DNA from: Planctomycetota bacterium
GTDB taxonomy: Bacteria; Planctomycetota; Planctomycetia; Planctomycetales; Planctomycetaceae
Length of the DNA: 6,102 nucleotides
Direction of reading: 5' to 3'
Assembly: GCA_003669575.1 (NCBI GenBank)
Contig: QWOR01000345.1
Span: 1-6,102 of the forward strand
In this document: positions 1 through 5,496 of the stretch, one piece after another
How positions within the stretch are numbered: the first letter of the stretch is position 1
How the letters are laid out: the number at the start of each line of letters is the position of its first letter
Notes under the pieces: generated by a model
The model's input: only the letters and a program-made list of their open reading frames with translations
Database searches by the model: none
Told to the model about the DNA's origin: nothing
Made by a program: the position numbers and the translations under genes

Positions 1-1402
1 CCCCAAAGCGAGTGACGAGAACCCAGGTCAGCCACAGGGTCGAGGCGGTGAAGATTCCCTGTACGACCAGCAGCGAGGGGTGTTCGCGGAAGATTGATAC
101 GAGGCTGAGGCCACCCTCACTCGGAAAAAGGAAGTCCTTATTCAGGAACGACCGAGCCAGCCCGGAAAAATAGCAGGCCCACAACACCAGCAGGAACAAG
201 TTACGCACCGCCGCTCGACCAGTCATCAGCCAGCTTGCCAGTAACCCCACGAAGGCACTGGCAATCACCAGCACGATGAACTGCCCCTCACCGCTGAGCG
301 TATATCCAAAATTGGCCACATCGTTCAGGTCTCGGGTATAGTCCAGCACCGTATGAAACACGGTCAAAGTAATCGCGCACTGCCAGGCTGTGTGCAACGA
401 ATTCAGTCCCAGGATCAGTGACACAGCTCCAAAAGTCACGTAACCAAACACGAGCGAAAACAGCGTGCGATTCATCCAGCCCGCAACGCCCGGCTGCTTC
501 AGGAATCCCTCTGGAAGCATCTCGGGCACCCTCGGGAACCCGTAGAAAATCAGCGCCACAAAGACCACATAGACCAGACAGAGTCCCACCCGCGGCGGCG
601 GAGTGTTCTCCGACTGCCCACAGCGCGATAAGTACTCCCGGTTCAGCCAGGCACACCAGCCCAGGGCGGCACCGAAAATCAGCCCGAAGCTGAACTCCAT
701 CATCTTCCACCAGCCGATCCAATTCCATTCCTTGGGACCAAAAGCCAGAAACAGACAACCGCCGCCGAACCCCAGACCACCGCCCAGTGCCCCCCACAGT
801 GAGAAACGTAGCGGGATCGTCACGGCTCCTCGTGGGCCGCATAAACGCAGATACGACAGCAGTGCAACGGCTGCAAACAACAGCCCCGCCCACGATTCAT
901 CTCGCGGCTTATCGAGGCGGTTTGAGAAGTAGATCAGCTTCGGCTCATTGATCAGCGTCAGCCCCAGGTAGAACGCCGGAATCGTGATCAGAATCGCCAG
1001 GACAACGGTCTTCCGACTGCACACCGTCCGATCGATCCCGAGTCCCAGTACCGCCCCACCCAGCAGCCCCCAGACGGTGCCTTTCACCAGACACCCAATG
1101 ACGCCCCAGTAGATCGTGTCCGGGTTTTTAAGAAACCCCAGCGTCTGACCGTACGTCATGTTCCCGCCATACCCGATCCCGATCGCCCCAAACAGCGCTG
1201 CAATCGCAGCTGTCTCCATTTTGAAGTTCAGCAGCAGACAGATCGACAGTGTGACAAAAGTCCCCGGAATCAAAGCCCCATAAGGCCCTCCCCCGATATA
1301 CCCTCGCAGCCCCCACCCCAGCAACATGGCAATCGCGGGGAAGATGACGAACATCAGAGGGGAATACCGTTGTACAGAAACAGATTGATCGGAACTTTTC
1401 AT
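1..1402 (-). CDS. Large multi-spanning membrane protein, unknown function (C-terminus beyond window)
   Basis: Reading the minus strand from ATG at 1402, the frame is open for 467 codons to the window edge without a stop, so the gene is 3'-truncated here. The product is very hydrophobic, with roughly twelve membrane segments (for example residues 14-33, 39-59, 100-122, 132-152, 200-222, 233-254, 271-289, 313-334, 375-394, 401-417 and 444-463). Near the N-terminus is a glycine-rich stretch, GWGLRGYIGGGPYGALIPG (residues 29-47), followed by another around 72-80 (GAIGIGYGG). I recall similar glycine-rich N-termini in uncharacterised planctomycete membrane proteins, but no transport or enzymatic family is recognisable, so no function is given. 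The start is uncertain: ATG 1402 begins just before the first membrane segment but has no clear ribosome binding site, and the frame stays open upstream to 1562, with an ATG at 1483 and a GTG at 1528. It points away from the carbon cassette. Confidence 0.8.
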   Translation of the reverse strand, partial: MKSSDQSVSVQRYSPLMFVIFPAIAMLLGWGLRGYIGGGPYGALIPGTFVTLSICLLLNFKMETAAIAALFGAIGIGYGGNMTYGQTLGFLKNPDTIYWGVIGCLVKGTVWGLLGGAVLGLGIDRTVCSRKTVVLAILITIPAFYLGLTLINEPKLIYFSNRLDKPRDESWAGLLFAAVALLSYLRLCGPRGAVTIPLRFSLWGALGGGLGFGGGCLFLAFGPKEWNWIGWWKMMEFSFGLIFGAALGWCAWLNREYLSRCGQSENTPPPRVGLCLVYVVFVALIFYGFPRVPEMLPEGFLKQPGVAGWMNRTLFSLVFGYVTFGAVSLILGLNSLHTAWQCAITLTVFHTVLDYTRDLNDVANFGYTLSGEGQFIVLVIASAFVGLLASWLMTGRAAVRNLFLLVLWACYFSGLARSFLNKDFLFPSEGGLSLVSIFREHPSLLVVQGIFTASTLWLTWVLVTRFG

Positions 1403-1561
1403 GTTCGTGCTTTTGCATTCATCAATCGGAGGGGAAGCCACAACAGGCTCACCAGGGAGCCCGTTGAGGTAAGTTAACAGCATTTCAACTGATTCGACGA
1501 GCCTGTACCACTCCGCGGCTTTTGACACAGTCCTGCCGTCAACCTGCAAACCGCGCCCCTG
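1403..1561 (-). other. Open in-frame extension upstream of the membrane protein gene
   Basis: The frame of the membrane protein gene continues upstream without a stop for 53 codons, back to TGA at 1562-1564. The translation has a soluble, protein-like composition, including AAEWYRLVESVEMLLTYLNG and then LPGEPVVASPP. Candidate starts are GTG 1528 (42 extra residues, with AGGA only 2 bases upstream) and ATG 1483 (27 extra residues, no ribosome binding site seen). It may be a genuine N-terminal domain, or a remnant of a different coding sequence or repeat that happens to be in frame. This is the only content seen between the membrane protein and the broken regulator. Confidence 0.4.
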
Positions 1562-1943
1562 TCAGACTCACGGCGTCACCCAAGGCCGGTGCTGGCGCGG
1601 AGATCCAGACTTCCAACAGGTCACCGTCCGTGTGCGACATCTCCAGAGACTACCGTCACTGGAGCGAGTCGTTGAAGGTGTAACGATGGCAACGCCCCTC
1701 TTTTTGACTCGGTAAAAAGCCGGCATCGGCCAGCTCAGCCACGATTCTCTGCACCGCTCGTCTAAAGATGCCCACCTCCAGGAGAAATTGACGTAAACGC
1801 CGACCTGGCTGGTAATAAAGACACAAGTGGACATGCGAATCATTCGCCAGAAACGTCCAGCCAGCGAGAGCCGGGACAGCCTGCGGAAGTTCCGGCTCTC
1901 CCGGATGCCCGGCCTTCTTGACGGGCTTTGGAAGTTTTTTCAT
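1539..1943 (-). pseudogene. Broken winged-helix (ArsR/MarR-like) transcription regulator
   Basis: From ATG 1943 (AAGG lies 8 bases upstream; a GTG two codons earlier is also possible) the frame encodes 95 residues before TGA at 1656-1658. They include a basic N-terminus (KKLPKPVKKAGHPG), a first helix region (LAGWTFLANDSHVHLCL), a recognition region (VGIFRRAVQRIVAELADAG) and a wing (GRCHRYTFNDSL). I recall planctomycete regulators with WTFLTNHSHVLLCL and VGITERAVQRIVADLE at the same places, which supports the assignment. After the TGA and a TAG at 1650-1652, the same frame continues with SLEMSHTDGDLLEVW, matching the family's usual post-wing segment (roughly HPVExHxTVGDLLxL). The frame finally stops at 1539-1541. 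Two point mutations to stops therefore appear to have cut off the C-terminal segment. The truncated product still contains the whole DNA-binding core and could retain activity. It is divergent from sbtA and is the obvious candidate for its former regulator. Confidence 0.7.
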
Positions 1944-1953
1944 GAACACAACC

Positions 1954-1982
1954 TTGCTCTCGCCATGAAATGCGACTACAAA
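1954..1982 (+). promoter_or_regulatory. Weak candidate sigma70-type promoter for the sbtA cassette
   Basis: TTGCTC at 1954-1959 and TACAAA at 1977-1982 are separated by 17 bases. Only half to two thirds of the consensus positions match, so this is a tentative promoter. Its -10 element abuts the inverted repeat at 1982-2005, a position where a bound regulator would block transcription toward sbtA. Confidence 0.25.
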
Positions 1983-2005
1983 TACGCGACATTAGTTTCG
2001 CGTAT
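1982..2005. promoter_or_regulatory. Palindromic operator-like inverted repeat between divergent regulator and sbtA
   Basis: ATACGCGA (1982-1989) and TCGCGTAT (1998-2005) are perfect reverse complements separated by 8 bases. The 24-bp dyad with an AT-rich centre suits a dimeric winged-helix protein. It lies 38 bases upstream of the divergent regulator start (1943) and 40 bases upstream of the sbtA start (2046), as expected for an autoregulated repressor that also controls its neighbour. Binding by this particular regulator is inferred from position only. Confidence 0.6.
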
Positions 2006-2045
2006 CACACTACGTGATTCCTGACTCCCCGAAGATGAGGACGGC

Positions 2046-3053
2046 ATGCTGGAGGTTCTGCGGATCAATCTCTGTTCACCGCTTGCACTCGCATTCGTGC
2101 TGGGAATTGTCTCCCGGCTTGTGCGCAGTGAATTATCGATCCCTCGGGAGCTTTACACTTCCCTGTCGATCTATCTGTTACTGGCACTGGGGCTGAAAGG
2201 AGGCGTCGAGCTGTCGCACAGCTCCCTCAGCGAGCTGTTCTGGCCGGTGCTGGTCACGCTGGGATTGGGGATCATCACTCCGATCACGTCCTATCTGGTT
2301 CTCAGGAGGATCGGACGATTCAGCACGTCGGACGCAGCCGGAATCGCGGCCCATTATGGATCGGTCTCGGCAGTGACCTTCATCGCCTCGCAGCAGTTCG
2401 TCCAGACGATGAACTACCCGGCCGAAGGGTTCATGCCGACCCTGGTCACCTTGATGGAGAGTCCCGGAATCCAGATCGCCCTCGCGATCGGAGCGATTCA
2501 AACGGCCAGGCAAGCCGCTGATCGCACGCCGGAACGCGGCGAGCCGAAGCCTCCCGCCCGCCCGACCTCCGCGGTCCTGCATGAGGTCCTCACTGGGCGC
2601 TCGATGATTCTGATGGTCGGCGGTCTGATCGTGGGGCTGCTGATGGGTGAGAAGTCGTACGAACCAGTGAAACCATTCTTCGAGGGGATGTTCAAGGGAG
2701 CCCTGACGTTGTTCCTGCTGGAGATGGGCCTGGCCGCCGGATCGCGACTGGGTGACCTGAAGTCGGTCGGGCTGTTTCTGCTGGGCTTTGGAACCATCAT
2801 GCCCGTGATTCACGGAGTGCTGGGCGTCGTGGCGGGACACTGGGCCGGACTCTCGATCGGAGGAGCGACTGTGCTCGGTGCGATGTCTGCGAGTGCCTCC
2901 TATATCGCTGCTCCTCCGGCAGTGCGAATGACACTGCCGGAGGCGAACCCGACTTATTACCTGACCTCGGCCCTGGCCATCACATTCCCCTTCAACATCG
3001 TGTTGGGGATTCCCACCTACTTCTACATCGCCAAGACCATTGCCGGTCAGTAA
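2046..3053 (+). CDS. sbtA: SbtA-type sodium-dependent bicarbonate permease
   Basis: This 335-residue integral membrane protein most probably imports bicarbonate with sodium across the cytoplasmic membrane. It has the internal two-repeat plan of the SbtA (DUF897) family. The first hydrophobic half (about residues 8-155) carries LALGLKGGVEL, AAHYGSVSAVTF (101-112) and MESPGI. A polar, proline-rich cytoplasmic linker follows (about 155-180), then a second half with GLIVGLLMG, FKGALTLFLLEMGLAAGSRL and SASASYIAAPPAVR (281-294), then LPEANPTYYLTSALAIT. The last part aligns from memory with the SSSDISGPP and ANPSAYIGSSTAIG region of cyanobacterial SbtA. Length is within the usual 320-375 range, with a shorter linker than in Synechocystis. 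GAGG at 2037-2040, 5 bases before ATG 2046, fixes the start. An SbtB-like gene follows after 46 bases and supports the call. A 12-bp perfect inverted repeat lies inside the gene at 2913-2943. Substrate specificity is inferred from family and neighbours. Confidence 0.88.
   Translation: MLEVLRINLCSPLALAFVLGIVSRLVRSELSIPRELYTSLSIYLLLALGLKGGVELSHSSLSELFWPVLVTLGLGIITPITSYLVLRRIGRFSTSDAAGIAAHYGSVSAVTFIASQQFVQTMNYPAEGFMPTLVTLMESPGIQIALAIGAIQTARQAADRTPERGEPKPPARPTSAVLHEVLTGRSMILMVGGLIVGLLMGEKSYEPVKPFFEGMFKGALTLFLLEMGLAAGSRLGDLKSVGLFLLGFGTIMPVIHGVLGVVAGHWAGLSIGGATVLGAMSASASYIAAPPAVRMTLPEANPTYYLTSALAITFPFNIVLGIPTYFYIAKTIAGQ
2913..2943. repeat. Perfect 12-bp inverted repeat inside sbtA
   Basis: CCTCCGGCAGTG (2913-2924) and CACTGCCGGAGG (2932-2943) are exact reverse complements with a 7-base loop (CGAATGA). 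The mRNA would form a strong GC-rich hairpin about 110 bases before the sbtA stop. It encodes part of the conserved APPAVRMTLPEA segment, so coding constraint explains some of the sequence. No T-run follows, which argues against a classical terminator. Confidence 0.75.
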
Positions 3054-3099
3054 TTCCACGGTTCGCCCGATTTCGTCCACCACTTTCAGAGATTAAATC

Positions 3100-3402
3100 A
3101 TGCACACGACTCCACTCACGTTACTGACCATCGTGGCCGAGGCGATTCTGAAAGATCGCCTGATCGATGAACTGACCCGTGCAGGGTCGAAGGGATACAC
3201 GCTCTTCGAATGCGAAGGGAGTGGCTCTCGTCATCGCCGCGTCAGCGAACTGCTGGGGGCCAACATCAAGCTGGAAACCATCGTGTCGGCTGCAGTGGCC
3301 GACAAACTCTTGGAAGTTCTCGCTGTCGAGTACTTCCCACAATTCGCCGTGATTGCGTACCTCAGTCCCGTGTCTGTCATCCGAGGAGAAAAATATGTCT
3401 GA
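3100..3402 (+). CDS. sbtB: SbtB-like PII-family regulator of the bicarbonate permease
   Basis: This 100-residue soluble protein has the alternating strand and helix pattern of a PII-type trimeric signalling protein. It starts with a strand (TLLTIVAEAIL), then a helix (KDRLIDELTRAGSKG), then a strand and T-loop (YTLFECEGSGSRHRRVSE, about 33-50). The strand ANIKLETIVS, a second helix (AAVADKLLEVLAVEYF) and the last strand (AVIAYLSPVSVI) follow. The GSGSRHRR loop recalls the GKGSRNVRS loop of cyanobacterial SbtB, which binds adenine nucleotides and plugs SbtA. The protein ends in IRGEKYV and has no Cys-x-x-x-x-Cys tail, so the redox-sensitive C-terminal loop known in some cyanobacterial SbtB proteins is absent. 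It lies 46 bases after sbtA, and its last 8 bases overlap the start of the carbonic anhydrase gene. The ribosome binding site is weak (CAGAG, 3087-3091). Regulation of SbtA is inferred from family and position. Confidence 0.85.
   Translation: MHTTPLTLLTIVAEAILKDRLIDELTRAGSKGYTLFECEGSGSRHRRVSELLGANIKLETIVSAAVADKLLEVLAVEYFPQFAVIAYLSPVSVIRGEKYV
3383..3388 (+). promoter_or_regulatory. Ribosome binding site fixing the carbonic anhydrase start
   Basis: GAGGAG, inside the end of the preceding gene, lies 6 bases before ATG 3395. It supports that ATG over the upstream in-frame GTG-type start at 3353, which would add 14 residues encoded by sbtB sequence ahead of the signal peptide. Confidence 0.75.
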
Positions 3403-4105
3403 TCAACCAGCCCGGAGCTTCAAAACATCGCAATGGAATCGGAGGCAATTGCTGCAGGCCGGAGGCTTGGCTGCACTCGCTTCACTGGCGAGTCCAGTCT
3501 GGTCGAATGATGAGCTGGAACAACCACCCACCACGCCGCAAGCCGCACTGGACCGATTGATTGAGGGGAATCAACGGTTCGTGTCGGGCCAGACACTCTC
3601 CATTCACCAGGACCTGAATCGGGTCAAGGAAATCGCCAGTCGTCAGACGCCCTTCGCCGCGTTCCTGGGGTGTGCGGACTCTCGCGTGCCGATCGAACTG
3701 GTGTTCGACCAGGGTTTCGGCGATCTGTTCGTCACCCGGATCGCCGGGAACATTGCCAGCAACGAGAACGTCGGCAGTCTCGAATTCGGCACGCAGATCC
3801 TCGGCGCCAAAGTTCTGTACGTTCTGGGACACTCTGCCTGTGGAGCTGTCGCAGCCACGATGCAGGGAACGGAAGTTCCTGGACAGATCAGCGGGCTCTT
3901 CCAATACATCCGCCCAGCCGTCAAAGCAGCCAAAGGGAATATGGAACTGGCCGTCCAGGAGAACGTCCGCAACCAGGCCCAATTACTGGCCGAGTCCTCA
4001 CCGGTGATCTCCCGCATGATTCAGCGGAAAGAGCTGATCGTTGCGGGCGGAGTCTATGACCTGCAAACCGGTCGTGTCACGCCGGTGGAGTGCCACGTGA
4101 GTTGA
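3395..4105 (+). CDS. Exported (Tat signal) beta-class carbonic anhydrase
   Basis: This 236-residue zinc enzyme should interconvert CO2 and bicarbonate. The catalytic signature is complete: CADSRVP gives Cys93, Asp95 and Arg97, and GHSACGA gives His146 and Cys149, so the Cys-His-Cys zinc site and the Asp-Arg dyad are present. The family segments DLFVTRIAGNIA and GSLEFGTQILGAKVLYVLGH lie in the right order, and the C-terminal YDLQTGRV is typical. The N-terminus has a twin-arginine signal: NRRQLL at 15-20, a hydrophobic stretch AGGLAALASLA (22-32), and a plausible cleavage site after VWS (about residue 37). The mature enzyme is therefore predicted to act outside the cytoplasmic membrane. ATG 3395 overlaps the sbtB stop by 8 bases, which suggests translational coupling. 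The gene closes the carbon cassette. A subunit symbol is not assigned because beta-carbonic anhydrase names vary. Confidence 0.92.
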   Translation: MSDQPARSFKTSQWNRRQLLQAGGLAALASLASPVWSNDELEQPPTTPQAALDRLIEGNQRFVSGQTLSIHQDLNRVKEIASRQTPFAAFLGCADSRVPIELVFDQGFGDLFVTRIAGNIASNENVGSLEFGTQILGAKVLYVLGHSACGAVAATMQGTEVPGQISGLFQYIRPAVKAAKGNMELAVQENVRNQAQLLAESSPVISRMIQRKELIVAGGVYDLQTGRVTPVECHVS

Positions 4106-4144
4106 ACTCGCACGAGTGATTATCAAGTAATCTCTACACGAGGG

Positions 4145-4190
4145 GTGGCAGAGGTCTACACGCAGCGAAGCCACCAGACCTGGGTGCCAC
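4145..4190. repeat. Intergenic hairpin-forming repeat-like sequence
   Basis: GTGGCA (4145-4150) pairs with TGCCAC (4185-4190) and AGGTCT (4152-4157) pairs with AGACCT (4176-4181), forming a long imperfect stem around an 18-base loop. An alternative pairing is also exact: GGTGGC (4144-4149) with GCCACC (4170-4175). I recall similar GTGGCA...AGGTCT...AGACCT...TGCCAC intergenic sequences in planctomycete genomes, which suggests a dispersed repeat, but only one copy is in the window. It lies in the 4106-4309 gap, where no gene is seen. That gap also holds a 12-base palindrome (4106-4117) just after the carbonic anhydrase stop. Confidence 0.45.
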
Positions 4191-4309
4191 TCAAGCGAGA
4201 GAAACGATAAGGTACACGATCCACCAACTGTGGACTGGGCGAGATCACGCTCCTGCCCTCCAGCTTCGTTGTACGCGTCCTTTTTCCGTTGCAGAGTGAC
4301 CTCGCAATC

Positions 4310-5071
4310 ATGAGTTCATTGGCCATCGCCTCGACGATGTTTGGGTGCATCCTGACCGGGATGTTGGCATCCATGAAGATTGCCCGTCACCTGCCGGATC
4401 ATCATCTCAGTGATGACTCTAAAGAGGTCGTAAAGCTGGGGCTGGGTGTCGTGGGCACCCTGACAGCGATGGTCCTGGGGTTGCTCGTCTCGGCGACCAA
4501 AGGAACATTCGACGAGCAGAGTGGTACTATCAAGGATGTTGCTGCGCAGGTGGCCATGGTGGATCGCACTCTATTCCTGTATGGAAAAGAGGCGGAGCCC
4601 GCCCGCGCCCAGCTGCGTCATCTGACTCAATCGATTCTGGAGCAGATCTGGCCCAAGGACAAGTCGGTCCCCGTCGACTTCAGTGGCGGCCAGTCACGAC
4701 ATACCGGGGAGCAGTTATTCGAGGTCATCGGCAAACTGGAACCAACCAACGACACACAGCGGATGCTCAAATCGCGGGCTCAAGACATATTGACGGATAT
4801 GGGACAGCTGCGCCAGAAGCTGGTAGTCAACGACGAGCGATCGATCCCGCCCCCACTGCTGATTGTGCTGGGGGTCTGGCAGGCGGTCCTGTTCGCCGGG
4901 TTCGGATTATTGACGCCTCGAAATGCCACGTCAATTACCGTGATCGTCATCTGCATGTTGTCGGTTTCGGGGGCGCTGTTCATCGTCATGGAACTCGACC
5001 GCCCCTTTTCCGGTATCGTTCGAGTCTCCGACGCCCCTCTTCAAGTGGTCGCCTCCCATCTGGGGGAATGA
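4310..5071 (+). CDS. DUF4239 family membrane protein
   Basis: This 253-residue protein has two N-terminal membrane segments (about 4-21 and 43-62), a soluble, largely helical central domain (about 65-178), and two C-terminal membrane segments (about 182-201 and 207-226) followed by a short tail. That is the plan of the DUF4239 family, whose function is unknown. Recognisable segments are LPDHHLSDDSKEVVKLGLGV (residues 28-47), LTAMVLGLLVSATKGTFDEQ, VAMVDRTLFLYG, PPPLLIVLGVWQAVLF and MELDRPFSGIVRVS. The last resembles the MxLDxPFxGxIxVS motif near the C-terminus of the family. ATG 4310 is chosen because the family N-terminus matches from here; a TTG at 4289 would add seven residues. No good ribosome binding site precedes either. 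It is separated from the carbonic anhydrase gene by about 200 bases containing a repeat, so it is probably a separate transcript with no proven link to the carbon cassette. Confidence 0.82.
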   Translation: MSSLAIASTMFGCILTGMLASMKIARHLPDHHLSDDSKEVVKLGLGVVGTLTAMVLGLLVSATKGTFDEQSGTIKDVAAQVAMVDRTLFLYGKEAEPARAQLRHLTQSILEQIWPKDKSVPVDFSGGQSRHTGEQLFEVIGKLEPTNDTQRMLKSRAQDILTDMGQLRQKLVVNDERSIPPPLLIVLGVWQAVLFAGFGLLTPRNATSITVIVICMLSVSGALFIVMELDRPFSGIVRVSDAPLQVVASHLGE

Positions 5072-5308
5072 GTTGTCCAGGTGCCGCTGGCCAATGGATT
5101 TCACTCGTCAGGGTTGGTTTGTGAAGCAAGTGAGGATCGCCAGTGGACTAGCTGTACCCTAAAGACATCTCGGCAGTGCTCGATAACAATTTTCCATCCC
5201 CATCGAACACGACATTCATGCCACGCTCAGCCGCACTGCTGGACAAGCCACAGTCGCACCCGTCGCTCTAGGTGGGGAAGTCCAACCTGACCTACCAGAA
5301 CTGAATTG
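5072..5308. other. Gene-free spacer between DUF4239 gene and AT-rich minus-strand genes
   Basis: No convincing coding sequence is seen on either strand; a 69-codon plus-strand frame starting at 5081 has no family character. The 3' ends of the DUF4239 gene and the minus-strand small gene converge here. No terminator with a T-run was found. The only structure noticed is the short hairpin at 5235-5254. Confidence 0.5.
5233..5265. repeat. Short hairpin, possible dispersed-repeat remnant
   Basis: ACTG-C-TGG (5235-5242) pairs with CCACAGT (5248-5254) around a 5-base loop, with one bulged C at 5239. I recall planctomycete intergenic repeats with a CACTGCTGGACAAGCCAGCAGTGG-like core. This copy would be one base short in the right arm, suggesting a decayed member. 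The recollection is unverified and only one copy is present here. Confidence 0.3.
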
Positions 5309-5494
5309 TTACCGAATAAAATACCTTACGATAATGTAGATTTCGATACAGCTGGCAATAAACGCTGGGATAAGTCCAGCGAACAAAGAGGTTATTGTCC
5401 CAAACTGCATGCAGTTCTGGAAGACGTTGCCAAGTACGACAGTTTGTACCGCCGTAAGGCCAAAGAGTGACAGCGTTTCAACGTGGCGAAACAT
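5309..5494 (-). CDS. Small two-helix membrane protein, unknown
   Basis: ATG 5494 to TAA 5309-5311 encodes 61 residues with two hydrophobic stretches: LFGLTAVQTVVLGNVF (about 10-25) and LFAGLIPAFIASCIEIYIIV (about 37-56), followed by RYFIR. This gives a compact two-span membrane protein. I do not recognise the family. The coding DNA is clearly more AT-rich than the flanking genes, which suggests foreign origin or relaxed constraint. The start lies 2 bases after the stop of the upstream minus-strand frame (5497-5758), an arrangement consistent with coupled translation. A weak GAGA lies about 10 bases upstream of the start. It could be a real small gene or part of a decayed insertion. Confidence 0.4.
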   Translation of the reverse strand: MFRHVETLSLFGLTAVQTVVLGNVFQNCMQFGTITSLFAGLIPAFIASCIEIYIIVRYFIR

Positions 5495-5496
5495 AG

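Noticed and set aside
288..893. 201-codon minus-strand frame within the membrane protein gene
   Set aside because: It lies in a different frame from the continuous 467-codon membrane protein frame and has no recognisable features.
1827..2024. 65-codon plus-strand frame over the regulator start and operator
   Set aside because: It is antisense to the winged-helix coding sequence, runs through the operator and has no family resemblance.
2178..3083. 301-codon minus-strand frame opposite sbtA
   Set aside because: It is rich in Arg, Gln, His and Ser with no hydrophobic core or family motif and is fully antisense to the well-supported permease. It is a GC-rich shadow frame.
3482..3982. 166-codon minus-strand frame opposite the carbonic anhydrase
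   Set aside because: It is antisense to a gene with a complete catalytic signature, and its composition is that of a shadow frame.
4106..4117. ACTCG-CA-CGAGT palindrome right after the carbonic anhydrase stop, considered as a terminator
   Set aside because: The stem is 5 bp with a 2-base loop, and no T-run follows, so intrinsic termination is not supported.
5081..5290. 69-codon plus-strand frame after the DUF4239 gene
   Set aside because: It is rich in Ser, His, Arg and Cys, has no ribosome binding site or motif, and overlaps the hairpin repeat.
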